DNA from: Rouxiella badensis | GTDB lineage: Bacteria; Pseudomonadota; Gammaproteobacteria; Enterobacterales; Enterobacteriaceae | Reading direction: 5' to 3' | DNA: 64,000 nucleotides | NCBI GenBank assembly: GCA_026967495.1 | Contig: CP114060.1 | Coordinates: forward strand, 992,001-1,056,000 | Part shown: positions 27,280 to 38,142 of the stretch, piece by piece | Position numbering within the stretch: position 1 is the stretch's first letter | Layout: the number at the start of each line of letters is the position of its first letter | Notes under the pieces: model-generated | What the model saw: the letters and a program-made list of their open reading frames with translations, nothing else | What the model was told of the DNA's origin: nothing | Databases searched by the model: none | Position numbers and translations under genes: made by a program

Positions 27280-30094
27280 ATGTTAAGCGCAGCTCTTCTC
27301 GAGGAAAGTAATAGAGTTATTAATAGAGCGGAAAGGGAAATTGTTAATCCCTTTAATTTTCGGAAAGTTAATGTCTATAATAGCGGAAAGAATATCTCCT
27401 CTGATAAGAAAATCATAAATTTTAAAGATGAATTGTATCTGGCTAATCAATGCCCGCGTATTATTCCCGGTGAGGGTACCCTCCCACCCATGCCTGATCT
27501 CGAGCTGGTGCCTTCAGCCAAAGCGACGGCAATGATTGCAGCCGTTCAGTTGCTGACTCAAACCTTGGGCTGCGTCGATGTGAGCAAGAAACCGACTTCC
27601 CAAGCCCATACAAGCCCGACTCACCCCTCCCCAGCAGGCTCAACTTCAACATATAGCGATTCCCTCAGCCAGATCTTGGATCATGGAAAAAGATGGGGCA
27701 GTCGGCTCGACAATAATATAGATTCAGTGATGCAAAAAATATGGCCATGGAGTGTGGCCAATGCCCACCCGGTCATTCAACTTGATCCCGATGATGAAAG
27801 GATGACGGTCAGCCGGCACAGTGAACCCCATCCAACGCAAAGCCTTTTAGACGAAGCACAAAATTTATCCCAGGCGAGAAACCGAAAGGCTTATCTTAAT
27901 ACTGTTAATAAAATAAAAGAAAACTACCCTAAGCTATATGAACTTGCCTCGAATTATATCAAGGCAAGCCTCTCAAAAAATCAGCAATATCGTTCTCTGA
28001 ATATCGACCCTGATAAGACATGGTTTAACCGATTTGAACGTTCTTCAAGTTCATCAGAGAGTTATACAGGATGGGAGCACCATAATCATCCCAAAGAATC
28101 TACGACGTTAACCCAGATGTTATTAAATAACTTTGGTGCAGAAGACAGGCTCAATTCTGATGCCCTGAGTGGTAACTCTGGAATATATAATCAGGGTGCT
28201 GAGGCTAATTATTTTGGCGCTGTTAATGAAGTAAAAATCTTGCCTAAGGACTTTCTAAATATTGTTATAAAAAGTGATTTTAGTAAGAAATTCTTAAAAG
28301 AATTAAAGACTTTTTGGCTGATAAATAGCAGCAGTTATAGAACGGTGATTAAAGGGAAATTTCTTAGTCTTATGGCAGATAATTCGAATAATTTATCTGA
28401 GTTGGGTGAAGACTCCGTAATGATGGGCGTATTAGGGGATATAAGAAAACTGCCCTTTATGACTATGGATGAATTGGAGAAGAAAAACTCTAAAAGAACA
28501 GTTCTAAAAGTTTCCAGTTTTTCAATCTACGGATATCACGCTACAGATATTATTTTGATTCACGGCTTTAATGGGAGGATTATTTTATATAAACCCACCG
28601 AGGATGAGAGCTTTGTCGAATTCAATAATTCACAGGAGCTCAATAACTGGGTATTACAGCAGGTACGACATGACGGCAAGCTACAGAGTTTGCTGGAACA
28701 TTTTTCGTTATACGATCGTCAGGATGGGCAAACTTATTCGGGTGTTTACACCGCCCTAAAGGGGCTGGCGAGTGGGGACTGGGCGGAAAGTTACATCAAC
28801 TATAAATCGCTCGATATTAAAGGTGATGTCTTTACCTGGCTTGCAGTACGTGCGCAAGAACGCACTATCAAAGATGCCGAAACGCTGACTGTAACCAATA
28901 ATGAGGTGCTTAAAGACCAGCTGCTGATGAACCTCAAACCTGTACTTATTACCGCAGGGATTGGGACAATGATCCTTCCTGGCGTAGGTAGCTTGGTTCT
29001 TCTGGGGGCTGGTGCGGTTGAAATGGAAGTAGGTGTCAATATTAATATTTATGGCGATACCGAAGCAAAACGCTTCGCCGGATTAGCCGCTGCCATAGAC
29101 GGTGGTATTAATGTTCTCTTTGGAACGATTGGGGTAGTTGAAACCGTTCCTGTAGCCAGAGTGCAAAATTCGCCCCCGATCAGTTGGTTTAATCGAGTTT
29201 TAAAAAGAACCGTTTTACATGGCAAAGGCCTCGCCGGGATTACGCGCTACAGCGTAAGAGATGCTCTAAAATTGACTGATACGTTATCTAAAATGGATCA
29301 AACTTTGCTTAAGGCTCGAGGGGCGCTGAGGACAGGTCGAGGTAAAGACATTGTTGCAGCATATTTAGGCTACGAAGAGGGCAGTTCAATCACCGATGCC
29401 GATATACAGTTCGTGCGAAGAAATATTGATTCTCTGATGACAGTACATGAAGCGATAGGGGATGAAAGCATCGTTGTTAAAGCGGTAAAAATATATGACC
29501 CTAAAAGGCAAGGGGTACATGCCTATTACGAGGATCATAAAAAAAGCATTTCTTTCGACGATAAATTTTTTGGAGGGTCCGATGATAATAGATTACATGT
29601 GTTACTTCATGAAGGGATGCACGCGACCGCACCTTATAGATTAGACGAGTTTAAAGCAGGGGTGCCAGATTATTTCTACACCTCTACTCACTTTAGTTCT
29701 CTACATCAATTACGTGATGATACCCTGGAAATATCCGCCGGAGCTGTAGGTTTAGATTTTCAACGTGAATACCATGCGGAACCGGTAGTGAACAATTTTA
29801 TTGAAAAAATGGGTGCCAAAGGTAGAGGAGAAGCAAGACGTATTTTTAAGGAGAACAGTGAGACTCAGAAAAGAACTTCTACTAGTGAACCCAGATACTC
29901 AAGCAATGCTAATAATGGAGTTGGGCGATCAGGTTCCAGGTGAGAGAGCAATTGACGGAGCTTTTAAAACTCCAGATTCTGTTAAAAATTTCAGAGCCAA
30001 GGTGATTGAACAACAAAAACAAGAGGCGAAAGATGCTGAATATGGCCCTGTTGCATGGAAAAATAATAATGAGCAAGAATCACGTCTCCGTTAA
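27280..30094 (+). CDS. Toxin-like protein 1 with C-terminal HExxH domain (one frame break)
   Basis: First of three tandem paralogues. The reconstructed 937-residue protein has a variable N-terminus, a conserved block PGEGTLPPMPDL (~65-77), a large domain at ~240-520 (GYHATDIILIHG, EHFSLYDRQDG) that resembles the dermonecrotic-toxin-like DUF6543/ToxA_N group, then a hydrophobic hairpin at ~550-590 (AGIGTMILPGVGSLVLLGAG). The C-terminal domain has HEGMH at 777-781 followed 14 residues later by PDYFY, a zincin-like signature. ATG 27280 has TAAGGA upstream. The last ~80 residues are in another frame; the shift lies near 29862 (one apparent extra base) and leads into VNPDTQAMLIMEL, conserved in all three. 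No signal peptide or neighbouring secretion gene. The function is inferred, not known. Confidence 0.65.
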
Positions 30095-30113
30095 GAAATT
30101 GGAGGTATGAAAT

Positions 30114-30176
30114 TTAACACATGGTCATGAACTCTTCAGCACCTTAGGGTGAATAGCCACAGTGTTGTTGAGTTCC
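30114..30176 (-). repeat. Copy of the gor 3' end behind toxin-like gene 1
   Basis: The plus-strand text starting TTAACACATGGTCATGAA and including CTCTTCAGCACC and TAGGGTGAATAGCCAC lines up with the end of gor at 36619-36680 with roughly ten differences and one deleted base. Read on the minus strand it still spells most of the gor ending (NTVAIHP...GAEEF.TM.stop). It has the same orientation as gor and no upstream gor sequence. Confidence 0.88.
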
Positions 30177-30310
30177 ATATCTTTAAATCAATATTTTTGA
30201 GCTATTCTTTATAGTCATTATTCAGGTGTGTTGATATGTTAAATATCCCTACAGCTCTCGTTTTGTTTGAAATTAATTACCTTCTAAAAAATATTCAACA
30301 GAGTCGTGCT

Positions 30311-30423
30311 TGATGTAGTGAGGTTTTGAAATTTTAATTGAAATCAGAGTTTTTATATTTTCTACATAAAGGTAATTATCTATGCTCTCAGAGTAATATT
30401 AAAGCTCACGAAGGGTCATAATT
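30311..30423 (+). repeat. Shared leader repeat, copy 1 (upstream of toxin-like gene 2)
   Basis: From TGATGTAGTGAGGTTTT through TATTTTCTACATAA to CGAAGGGTCATAATT this stretch matches the leader and first codons of toxin-like gene 3 (33631-33734). The piece TATTTTCTACATAA is identical. In this copy the ancestral ATG CTC at 30382 is followed by an early TAA. Confidence 0.75.
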
Positions 30424-30506
30424 GCATGAATAATAATATTTAAAATTCTTCAGTTTTTTACTTTTTTCTAAAAGTCAATTTTAGGTTAACAACCAAAGGG
30501 ATTGTT

Positions 30507-33387
30507 ATGCATAATAAACTAGCAGATTATTCAACGAGGCATGATGTTATTTTTACACCTCCATATAAAATAATAAATCAGTGTGACTCTAAAGTAAGTA
30601 AAGTTAAAAATATAAGAAAAGTGATTACCTCTAATGAGCATAGGGCCGAAAAAAGAAATCTAGAAAGCGCCCAATGGCAACAGGCTTTATGCGCACCCCG
30701 CTGTACACCGGGGCAGGGACTGTTACCGCCTTTGCCAGACTTGTCTCCTAAAATGACGGTAAAAGGTCTTATTATTCTGGCTGCTGCTCAACTAAATGTG
30801 CCAAGTCTGCTCTCCGTCGCTTTTAATAACAGCCCGGTGCTATCATGGTCTCATTTTAAAAATAGCGTTGATCATGCCATAAATAGGGTAGTCAATAAAA
30901 TGACTCTGTGGGACAGTGTTGATGCCAATGTGATACATAACCAGCCCTGGACCAACATCTTGGACGAGTTTCCTGTAAAAGTCCGCAGTCAGGGTGTCGG
31001 CAAAAATGCAATTAGTACTCATCAGGCAAGGTCCACTGCACGTGATATAGCCAATTATCTTAAGATAGTTGATGTACTCAAACACGAGTTTCCTGAATTA
31101 TTTCCGACGGCCTCAGCATTCCTAAAACAATTGATTGAGGATAAACACGGCCTCATCCTCGATCCGGATAAAGTAATGTTTGTTCTCTTTGATCCCAAGT
31201 CAAACTCTACTTGGCCTTCAAGTACCAGCTTTACCGGTTATGAACACGTCGGGCCGCCACTGGCGATTAAGACTTTAACCGAACAGTTATTGTCTAACGC
31301 CGTCGTCCAGGACGGGCTTAATGATATTACTCTAAGGGGCAGAGCCGGCCTCTATAACCAAAGTACGCCTGGGGGCGAGTTTGGTAAGAATAATGAAGTC
31401 TGCCTGCTTCCTGAGGATTTCATAAAAACGGTAATAGAAAGTAATTTCTCGAAAATTTACACCCAAAAGCTCGAAAGTTTTTGGAACAAGTATTATTATA
31501 TTTACCGAATTTATATTAAAGGTCTATTTATTACCCTACTCGGCCAGCAGTCTAATCAATTAAGCGATCCGGCGTTAAAGATGGTGATGTCTTTAACCCT
31601 CGGCCATATTACTAATATCACTCACATTACTATGGAACATTTGGAAAAGTCAGTGCCTCAGGTACATTTTGATGTTATTCCATTAAGCATTAATGGTTAT
31701 AAATCGAGTGACGTATTTATCATAAGTGAGGCTGATGGGCTTAGAGGTCATAAAATGAATAACATGGTTGTCCTATATCGGCCGACGAACGAAAATTCAT
31801 TTCAGGAGTTTGATAATCATCAAGAGTTGAAAGAATGGATAAAGGTTCAGGGGCGCGATCCTTATCTCCGCACTCGATTAGCAAGCCACTTTTCTCTCCG
31901 CGACCGTCAGGACAATATGATTAATCCTGGTGTCGATTCATCACTAATCAAGCTTGGCGCTGGCTCGCTTTCAGATGAACATATTAATAATAATCTTGAT
32001 ATGCATTATGGCGATCTCTTTACCTTGATGACTGCTAAAGTGATGGATCGCACAATATCGGATGCAGAGTTGTTAATAACTAGCAATCTGGAGATATTTA
32101 AGCAAAATTTAATGCGAATTTTGCCGATTGCGGCGATGGCGGCAGGGGTGGTTGCCCTAATTTTCCCACCCGCGGGGTCTCTCGCCCTAATAGGCATTGG
32201 TGCTCTTCAGATAGGGTTGGGGATTGACGAGGCATTTCACGGTGATGCTGAAAAGCTGCGTAGAGCGGGCGCTGCCGAGACTTTTTCAGGGGGCTTAACA
32301 TGGTGTTTGGCGCCTTTGGTCTGGGAACAATAAGAGCAGCAGCAGGGGGACTAGCAGGAGCGGGTGAAGTAGGAGGAAATGCCGTGAGAGAAAGTGTTGC
32401 GGAGATACAAGCACCGCTTATCGAGGCAGACATACTTGAGCCTCAAGCTGAGATCAATCCTGAGCCTTCATACCATGTTAAGACTGTCAATATTGGGGAT
32501 CCCAATCCTGGTAATGTTTTAGCGGGGAAGGTTAATAGTAACATAGTGCCTTATAGTAATGTTATCCATCCCCCTGCAAACTATGAATTTGAACTCGTTG
32601 GTTTAACTGCTATCGAAAAAAACAGCATAATCCGTGCTGACTACATTCGTTACACTATGACTGACGTCGGCGAATGTTTAAACTTGGCGTCTAATAGACT
32701 CCATACGCTTGAGGGAAGAGAGATAGCTGCGCGCTATTTGGGGCTTGAAAAAGCTGCTGATATCAGTGCGGAAGATATGGCTAATTTGCATAAAAATATA
32801 ATTGATATGAGGGGGTGATTACCAGAAGCAGTCAAAATCCTAATTTTTTCATCACTGCGATACATAAAGTGGTCGATGATATTATAATCGTGGCATTTTA
32901 TATTCCAATGATAGACTCAATATGTCTGACTCAATACTTCTTTAATGACGATCCGTTTCTTAGAATAAGAACATTAATGCATGAAATAGTCCATGCGGGT
33001 GTTAAAGAAGGAGCAGAATGCACGCCGGATTATTTTTACATAAAAGCAATGACGTCTGACGGTGACTGGTTAATGAAATATCGTGATGAGATGTTATACG
33101 TCTCTCAGGCAAAACTTGAAAGCAGTTATTTTAGTGATGATGGATTTTATCTGCTAAAAGACAATTTCAAGCAAAAAATGGGAGGGAATAATTGGGACGA
33201 GGCGGTAAATAATTTCCGTGTTAATCAAGATCTACGTAAAGCATTATTATTAAAAAATCCTGATACTCAGACGATGATGGTGATGGAATTATCTGGAACT
33301 ATACCTGAGGCGAAGGGGCTTGATGGGAAAATGAAGCTTCCCTGGGAGAATGGCGGCCGGCCAATGTTCTCACGCCGACGTCGTTAA
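30507..33387 (+). CDS. Toxin-like protein 2 with C-terminal HExxH domain (two frame breaks)
   Basis: Second paralogue, about 960 residues after repair. It carries PGQGLLPPLPDL, GLYNQSTPGGEFGKNNEVCLL, the HFSLRDRQDN segment, a hydrophobic hairpin (PIAAMAAGVVALIFPPAGSLAL) and HEIVH near residue 826 followed by AGVKEGAECT and PDYFY, then KNPDTQTMMVMEL. Two breaks, near 32296 and 32810, each fall at a run of five G; six G at both restores the frame (SGGLNMVFGAFG and MRGVITRSSQ). The present ATG 30507 has an AAAGGGA site, but the gene 3 counterpart starts at the decayed ATG 30382, so its N-terminus may have been lost. The most diverged of the three. Confidence 0.62.
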
Positions 33388-33694
33388 CACCAGACTTCGT
33401 TAACCCAAAGACGGTGTCCATCGACTCAATATCGATAGATATTATAATTAACGCATAGCCACGATGTTGTTAGAGTAGTCATCTCTTTATCCTTTATCAA
33501 TAAATTTGAGTCTCATATTTATAGTTATTTTATTTCTAATTTATATGTTAATAAGTCCCACGGACTTTTTTGTTTTAATTTAATGAGATTTTTAATTAAT
33601 AACTATTTAATAAAGTGACATTTCTCTGAGTGATGTCTTGAGGTTTTAAATGGAAATTAGAATTTTAATATTTTCTACATAATGGGAACTATCA
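33388..33694. other. Spacer between toxin-like genes 2 and 3
   Basis: This AT-rich 307-base spacer contains a decayed version of the terminator hairpin found behind gene 3 (33416-33440, GTCCATCGA with TCGATAGAT), a shortened gor 3' fragment (33448-33480) and the shared leader leading to gene 3. No separate gene is seen. Confidence 0.65.
33448..33480 (-). repeat. Shortened copy of the gor 3' end behind toxin-like gene 2
   Basis: TTAACGCATAG is identical to the end of gor, then the text jumps to CCACGATGTTGTTAGAG, which matches gor some 32 bases further in (CCACGGTGTTGTCAAAG). The missing part lies exactly between two ATAG tetramers in gor, so a simple deletion between short repeats explains it. 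Confidence 0.82.
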
Positions 33695-33734
33695 ATGCTC
33701 ATAGAAGAATTAACATCTACGAAAGGTCATGATT
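33631..33734 (+). repeat. Shared leader repeat, copy 2 (upstream of and into toxin-like gene 3)
   Basis: It matches 30311-30423: TGATGTCTTGAGGTTTTAAA, TATTTTCTACATAA and, past the start codon, CGAAAGGTCATGATT. It covers the ribosome-site region and first 13 codons of gene 3. A common promoter/leader inherited by duplication is the simplest reading. Confidence 0.75.
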
Positions 33735-36564
33735 TACTGGTTAATCACAGCAATGATAAATCTCCGAGTGGTAAATTATTATTTAAAGAGATTGGTAATA
33801 ATCAGAAAAAAATCACATCCGTGAGTGACTGGACAAGTTATTGCCGCAATAAATATAAATTTCAGGAAATGGTGCAAGGTTCAAATTTTCTACCAGGGCG
33901 AGGATTATTGCCTCGCGAGCCGAATCTTTTCCCTGTTCTAACAGGTGCCGCGCTAACGATACAGGCAGCTGCACAGTTACTGACCTACGATATTAACATC
34001 AGGGCAGCGCCGCTGAACGCTAGCCCACATGATGCTCTGGGAGGCCCGGTCGTTCAAAGCCCGCGAAACTCTGCTGCAAGGTATGCACAGAATATCATCA
34101 CTCACATTGACGGTGCTTTTTCCTCACTTGTTAATGGTATGCTTCCCTGGGATCAAAGTGATGCATTACCTGTTCCACTTTCAATGATTTTATCTACCCA
34201 GCCTAAATTAACCAACACCTTTATGGTGCCAGAACCGATTAATATCACGATGACTGAAGATCAGGGAGTAGAAATCAATAATACGACTGAGCCGTCAGGC
34301 TTAGTTGAAGACAGGCGAAAATATATTGAGGCAGTCTTTCAGATAAAAAATGAATATCCAGAATTGACTTCATTAGCTTCTGCTTATTTAAGAAAAGCTA
34401 TCAGGGAGAAATATGCTTTAGAGATTGATCCTGATACAACATATTTTAACCGATTTAATTATGGATCAACTTCCTCTAAAACATTCACCGGCTGGGAACA
34501 TACCACCCGTCCCGTTGAGTCAAAATCGCTGACCGAGCGGCTGCTGGAAAATTTTGGCGCTGAGGATCAAATAAATTCCGACGCACTAAGTGCTAACTCA
34601 GGAATTTATACTGAAGGAGCACGGGCTGAACAATTTGGCAAAAATAATGAAGTCCGTTTACTGCCCAAAGACTTTTTAGATTTAGTGATCGAAAGTAATT
34701 TTAGCTATAAATTTCTGCAACAGCTTAAAAACTTCTGGAGAAAAAACCGCATAAGCTTTCGCACCGTCAGTAAAGGACTTTTCATTACCCTGTTAGGTCA
34801 AAACTCAGGGCTGTTGTCAGAGGCTAGTTTGAAATTGGTGACAAGGACTGTATTGGGTGATATTGCAAGCTTGCCCGATATGTCTATAAAGGAGTTAGAA
34901 CGTGAAGTCAGGAACCAATACGCCGGAAGTATCTCTACTTTTGATATTTATGGTTATCCAGCCACTGATATTTATCTGATCCACGGCAATGGCGGTAAAA
35001 TTGTTTTGTACCAGGCTTCGGGAACACAGAGTTTTGTTGAGTTTGAAAGCACTAAAGAACTGATAGATTGGGTATTAGTGCAGGCAAGGGACCCCATTAA
35101 GTGCGAGGAACTTGCCAACCACTTCTCTTTATACGACCGCCAAGAGGGGCATTATTATCCTGGCGTTGACTCTACTTTGCAGGCAATGGCGAAAGGTAAG
35201 TTGGATACAAAATATTTAAATTATCACCAGAAAGTATTTAAAGGTGATCTTTTCACTGAAATGATGCATAAATCCGAAAGTAGAACCCTCAGTGATGCAC
35301 ATATTCTTACTACAACCAACGGCGAAGTATTTAAAGAGAAAGTATTGATGAATCTTCGGGCTGCTGCAAATATGGCAGGCGTGGTCACCGTCGTGCTTCC
35401 GGCAATAGGCAGTCTCAGCCTATTGGGGATTGGCATTATACAAACTGGACTGGGAATTAATGATTCGATTTATGGTGATACGGAAAGAAGAAGAAAGTTA
35501 GGTTTGAGTAATGTTATTGATGGAGGAGTTAATACGTTATTTGGATTAATGGGCGCAAACATAAAAACACCCGCTGAAGAATTTAGCGCTGCCGATAATG
35601 AAATCGATGAACTTCCAACCTATGAGGCCGATGAAATATATAAACCCGGTCCCAGCCAGGCTGATGACACTTTACAGCGCGGTACCTTCATTAATCGTTT
35701 ATTCAAAGAGACGGTTGTGCGTCAACGTGGTTTAAACGCCATTAAAGCCGATAATTTATCGCGAGGATGGATGACAACGGTCACTTTTAATAATATGGAA
35801 GAGGCGCTACAGATAGCAGAGGTCGCGATCGATACGCCACAGGGCCGTGAAATAGCCGCAAGATATTTAGGTTATGACGATATTAATAAATTGGCGGAGG
35901 CTGATATTCAAGAAATTAAGATGAATATTCAAGCGCTTAAGGTTACCCATAAATTTTTGGTCAAAACTGATAAAAGTATTAAGACGGTGTCTATTTTCGG
36001 ACCCAGGGGCGGTATCGTCAATGCCTATTATAATGAGCAGAAAAATGTCATCGCTTTTACTGACCGTTTTTTTCACTCCCGCGTTTAAGCCGGTTGCGCG
36101 TATTGTTGCATGAGTGCATGCATGCTTCAGTTAAGGAAGGGGGTAAATCAGTACCAGACTATTTCTATTTAAGAAACTGGAACGTGCCTGAAGAAATTAC
36201 CGCCCAGCGTAATGAGCAACTTCAGATTTCACGTGGAAATATTGGTATTGACTATTTTATAGGAAAAGATGGCCATATGTTAAGAGAAGATTTTATGAAA
36301 AAAATGGGCACGAAAAGTATGATTGTTGCGGGTATCAGGTTTCATGAAAATGGTGCACTAAAAAGGTCTTTACTGTTGAAAAATCCGGATACTCAAGCAA
36401 TTATGATCATGGAATTAGCAAGCTTGATCCCTGAAACGACTAATATAGATGATTCAATGCGTTTACCCTGGGAGCATAATAATAGTCCAGATGAGACGCA
36501 TCTCTGGCAGCATAGCGATAATCATCCTGGAGTAAAAGAGTTCCTGGCCAATAATGGCGCATAA
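33695..36564 (+). CDS. Toxin-like protein 3 with C-terminal HExxH domain (one frame break)
   Basis: Third paralogue, about 956 residues after repair, closest to protein 1 (shared AEDQINSDALSANSGIY, FGKNNEVRLLPKDFL, HFSLYDRQEGHYYPGVDS). It has the same order: N-terminal PGRGLLPREPNL block, large ToxA_N-like domain, hydrophobic hairpin NMAGVVTVVLPAIGSLSLLG near 555-575, linker rich in acidic residues, then HECMH at about 806-810, ASVKEGGKSV and PDYFY, and KNPDTQAIMIMEL. The frame breaks near 36067-36073 at seven T; eight T gives FFSLPRLSRLRVLLHE with the same spacing as protein 1. It is convergent with gor, with a hairpin terminator between. Confidence 0.65.
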
Positions 36565-36569
36565 ACGGG

Positions 36570-36594
36570 GTCCATCGGCTCAACGCCGATGGAC
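36570..36594 (+). terminator. Hairpin between toxin-like gene 3 and gor
   Basis: GTCCATCGGC pairs perfectly with GCCGATGGAC around a 5-base loop, six bases after the stop of gene 3 and 25 bases before the gor stop. It can end transcripts from both sides. A decayed copy lies at 33416-33440 behind gene 2. Confidence 0.75.
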
Positions 36595-36618
36595 GTTACG
36601 ATCAATGTAATAAAGCAA

Positions 36619-37971
36619 TTAACGCATAGTCACGAATTCTTCAGCACCGGTAGGGTGAATAGCCACGGTGTTGTCAAAGTCTTTTTTGGTCGCGCCCATT
36701 TTCAGTGCTACCGCGAAGCCCTGTAGGATTTCGTCCATGCCGTAGCCAATACCGTGAATACCGACAATTTTCTCTTCTTTACCGACGCAAACCAGCTTCA
36801 TACGGCAAGGTTGGCGGTGCTGAGTCACTGCGGTATACATTGCTGTGAAAGAAGATTTATAAACTTTAACGTTATCTTTGCCGTATTTCTCTTCCGCTTC
36901 TGGCTCGCTCAGGCCAACAGTACCGATTGGTGGATGGCTAAAGACCACAGTTGGGACCAGGCTATAGTCGAGATGCTCTTCCGGCTTATTGTTAAACAGG
37001 CGCTCTGACAGGCGACGACCCGCGGCTACCGCAACCGGCGTCAGCTCAACCGCACCGGTGTTATCACCCACCGCGTAAATGCCTTTGACGTTAGTATTTT
37101 GGTACTTATCGACTTCGATGTAGCCTTTGGCGTTGGTTTTCACACCGGTGGCTTTCAGGTTGAAGTTGTCAGTTTCTGGCTCACGGCCGATGGCCCATAC
37201 CAGGCTGTCGACTTCGAACTCTTTGCCGTTTTCCAGTTTCAGGGTCAGGCTGCCGTTGGCATTTTTGACCACTTCTTTTGGAATTGACTCAGTATGCAGC
37301 GCCGGACCTTCGGTGTTCATTACCTCAACCAGCGTTTCAACGATTAGTGGGTCAAAGGTGCGCAGCGGAGCGTGTTTACGTACGAACAGGTGGGTTTCAG
37401 CACCGAGGCCGTTCATCACGCCGGCGATTTCCACTGCGATGTAACCGGCACCGACTACAGCAACGCGCTTCGGCATTTCCAACAGATCAAAGAAGCCGTC
37501 TGAGTCGATACCGTATTCAGCACCGGGAATATCAGGGTGGCTAGGGCGGCCACCGGTGGCGATCAGGATGTGATCGGCGGTGATCGTCTCGCCGTTGACT
37601 TCAACGGTATGAGCATCGACGAAGCGAGCGAAGCCGTGAATAACGTCAACCTTGTTCTTACCCAGTACGTTGTCGTATGAGGTATGAATACGGTCGATGT
37701 AGGCGGTACGGTTAGCGACCAGTGTCTTCCAGTTAAAGCCGTTAATCTGGGTGTCGAAACCATAATCAGGACCGTAGTTACGAATGGCTTCAGAAATCTG
37801 TGCCGCGTGCCACATGACTTTCTTTGGAACACAGCCGACGTTGACGCAGGTGCCGCCGAGTGCTTTTGCTTCGATAATGGCACATTTTTGTCCATACATG
37901 GCCGCGCGGTTGATTGATGCGATACCGCCACTGCCGCCGCCAATTGCCAGATAGTCATAATGTTTGGTCAT
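36619..37971 (-). CDS. gor: Glutathione-disulfide reductase
   Basis: FAD-dependent homodimeric enzyme that reduces glutathione disulfide with NADPH and keeps the cytoplasmic thiol pool reduced. The 450-residue protein begins MTKHYDYLAIGGGSGGIAS (FAD site) and has the redox-active disulfide GGTCVNVGCVPKK with Cys42 and Cys47. The NADPH-binding VVGAGYIAVEIAG, the second FAD motif GIYAVGDNTG and the catalytic HPTGAEEFVTMR end are intact. Start 37971 is preferred to ATG 37983, which lacks a ribosome site. Its 3' end is the part found as fragments at 30114 and 33448. The neighbour order gor-rlmJ-prlC-rsmJ is that of E. coli. Confidence 0.97.
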   Translation of the reverse strand: MTKHYDYLAIGGGSGGIASINRAAMYGQKCAIIEAKALGGTCVNVGCVPKKVMWHAAQISEAIRNYGPDYGFDTQINGFNWKTLVANRTAYIDRIHTSYDNVLGKNKVDVIHGFARFVDAHTVEVNGETITADHILIATGGRPSHPDIPGAEYGIDSDGFFDLLEMPKRVAVVGAGYIAVEIAGVMNGLGAETHLFVRKHAPLRTFDPLIVETLVEVMNTEGPALHTESIPKEVVKNANGSLTLKLENGKEFEVDSLVWAIGREPETDNFNLKATGVKTNAKGYIEVDKYQNTNVKGIYAVGDNTGAVELTPVAVAAGRRLSERLFNNKPEEHLDYSLVPTVVFSHPPIGTVGLSEPEAEEKYGKDNVKVYKSSFTAMYTAVTQHRQPCRMKLVCVGKEEKIVGIHGIGYGMDEILQGFAVALKMGATKKDFDNTVAIHPTGAEEFVTMR

Positions 37972-38142
37972 CGAATTTTCCATAAGTTAAGAATGAGAAG
38001 AAAGCCGGGAAGCGGTTGTTCCCAAAATCTAATGGCATAGAGTTTAACGCCTGAATCGGCTTTGTCGCAAAGATTGCAACGATGGTTGTAATAGCTTAGC
38101 TGAATGAAAGCCGGAGAGAAGCCCCGGCTTTGCAGGAAAAAG

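Larger units (their letters stand above)
30095..30506. other. Spacer between toxin-like genes 1 and 2
   Basis: This 412-base AT-rich spacer holds three things: the gor 3' fragment (30114-30176), a leader shared with gene 3 (30311-30423), and the remains of an earlier start for gene 2 (ATG 30382 followed by a stop four codons later). I see no independent gene. Confidence 0.65.
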
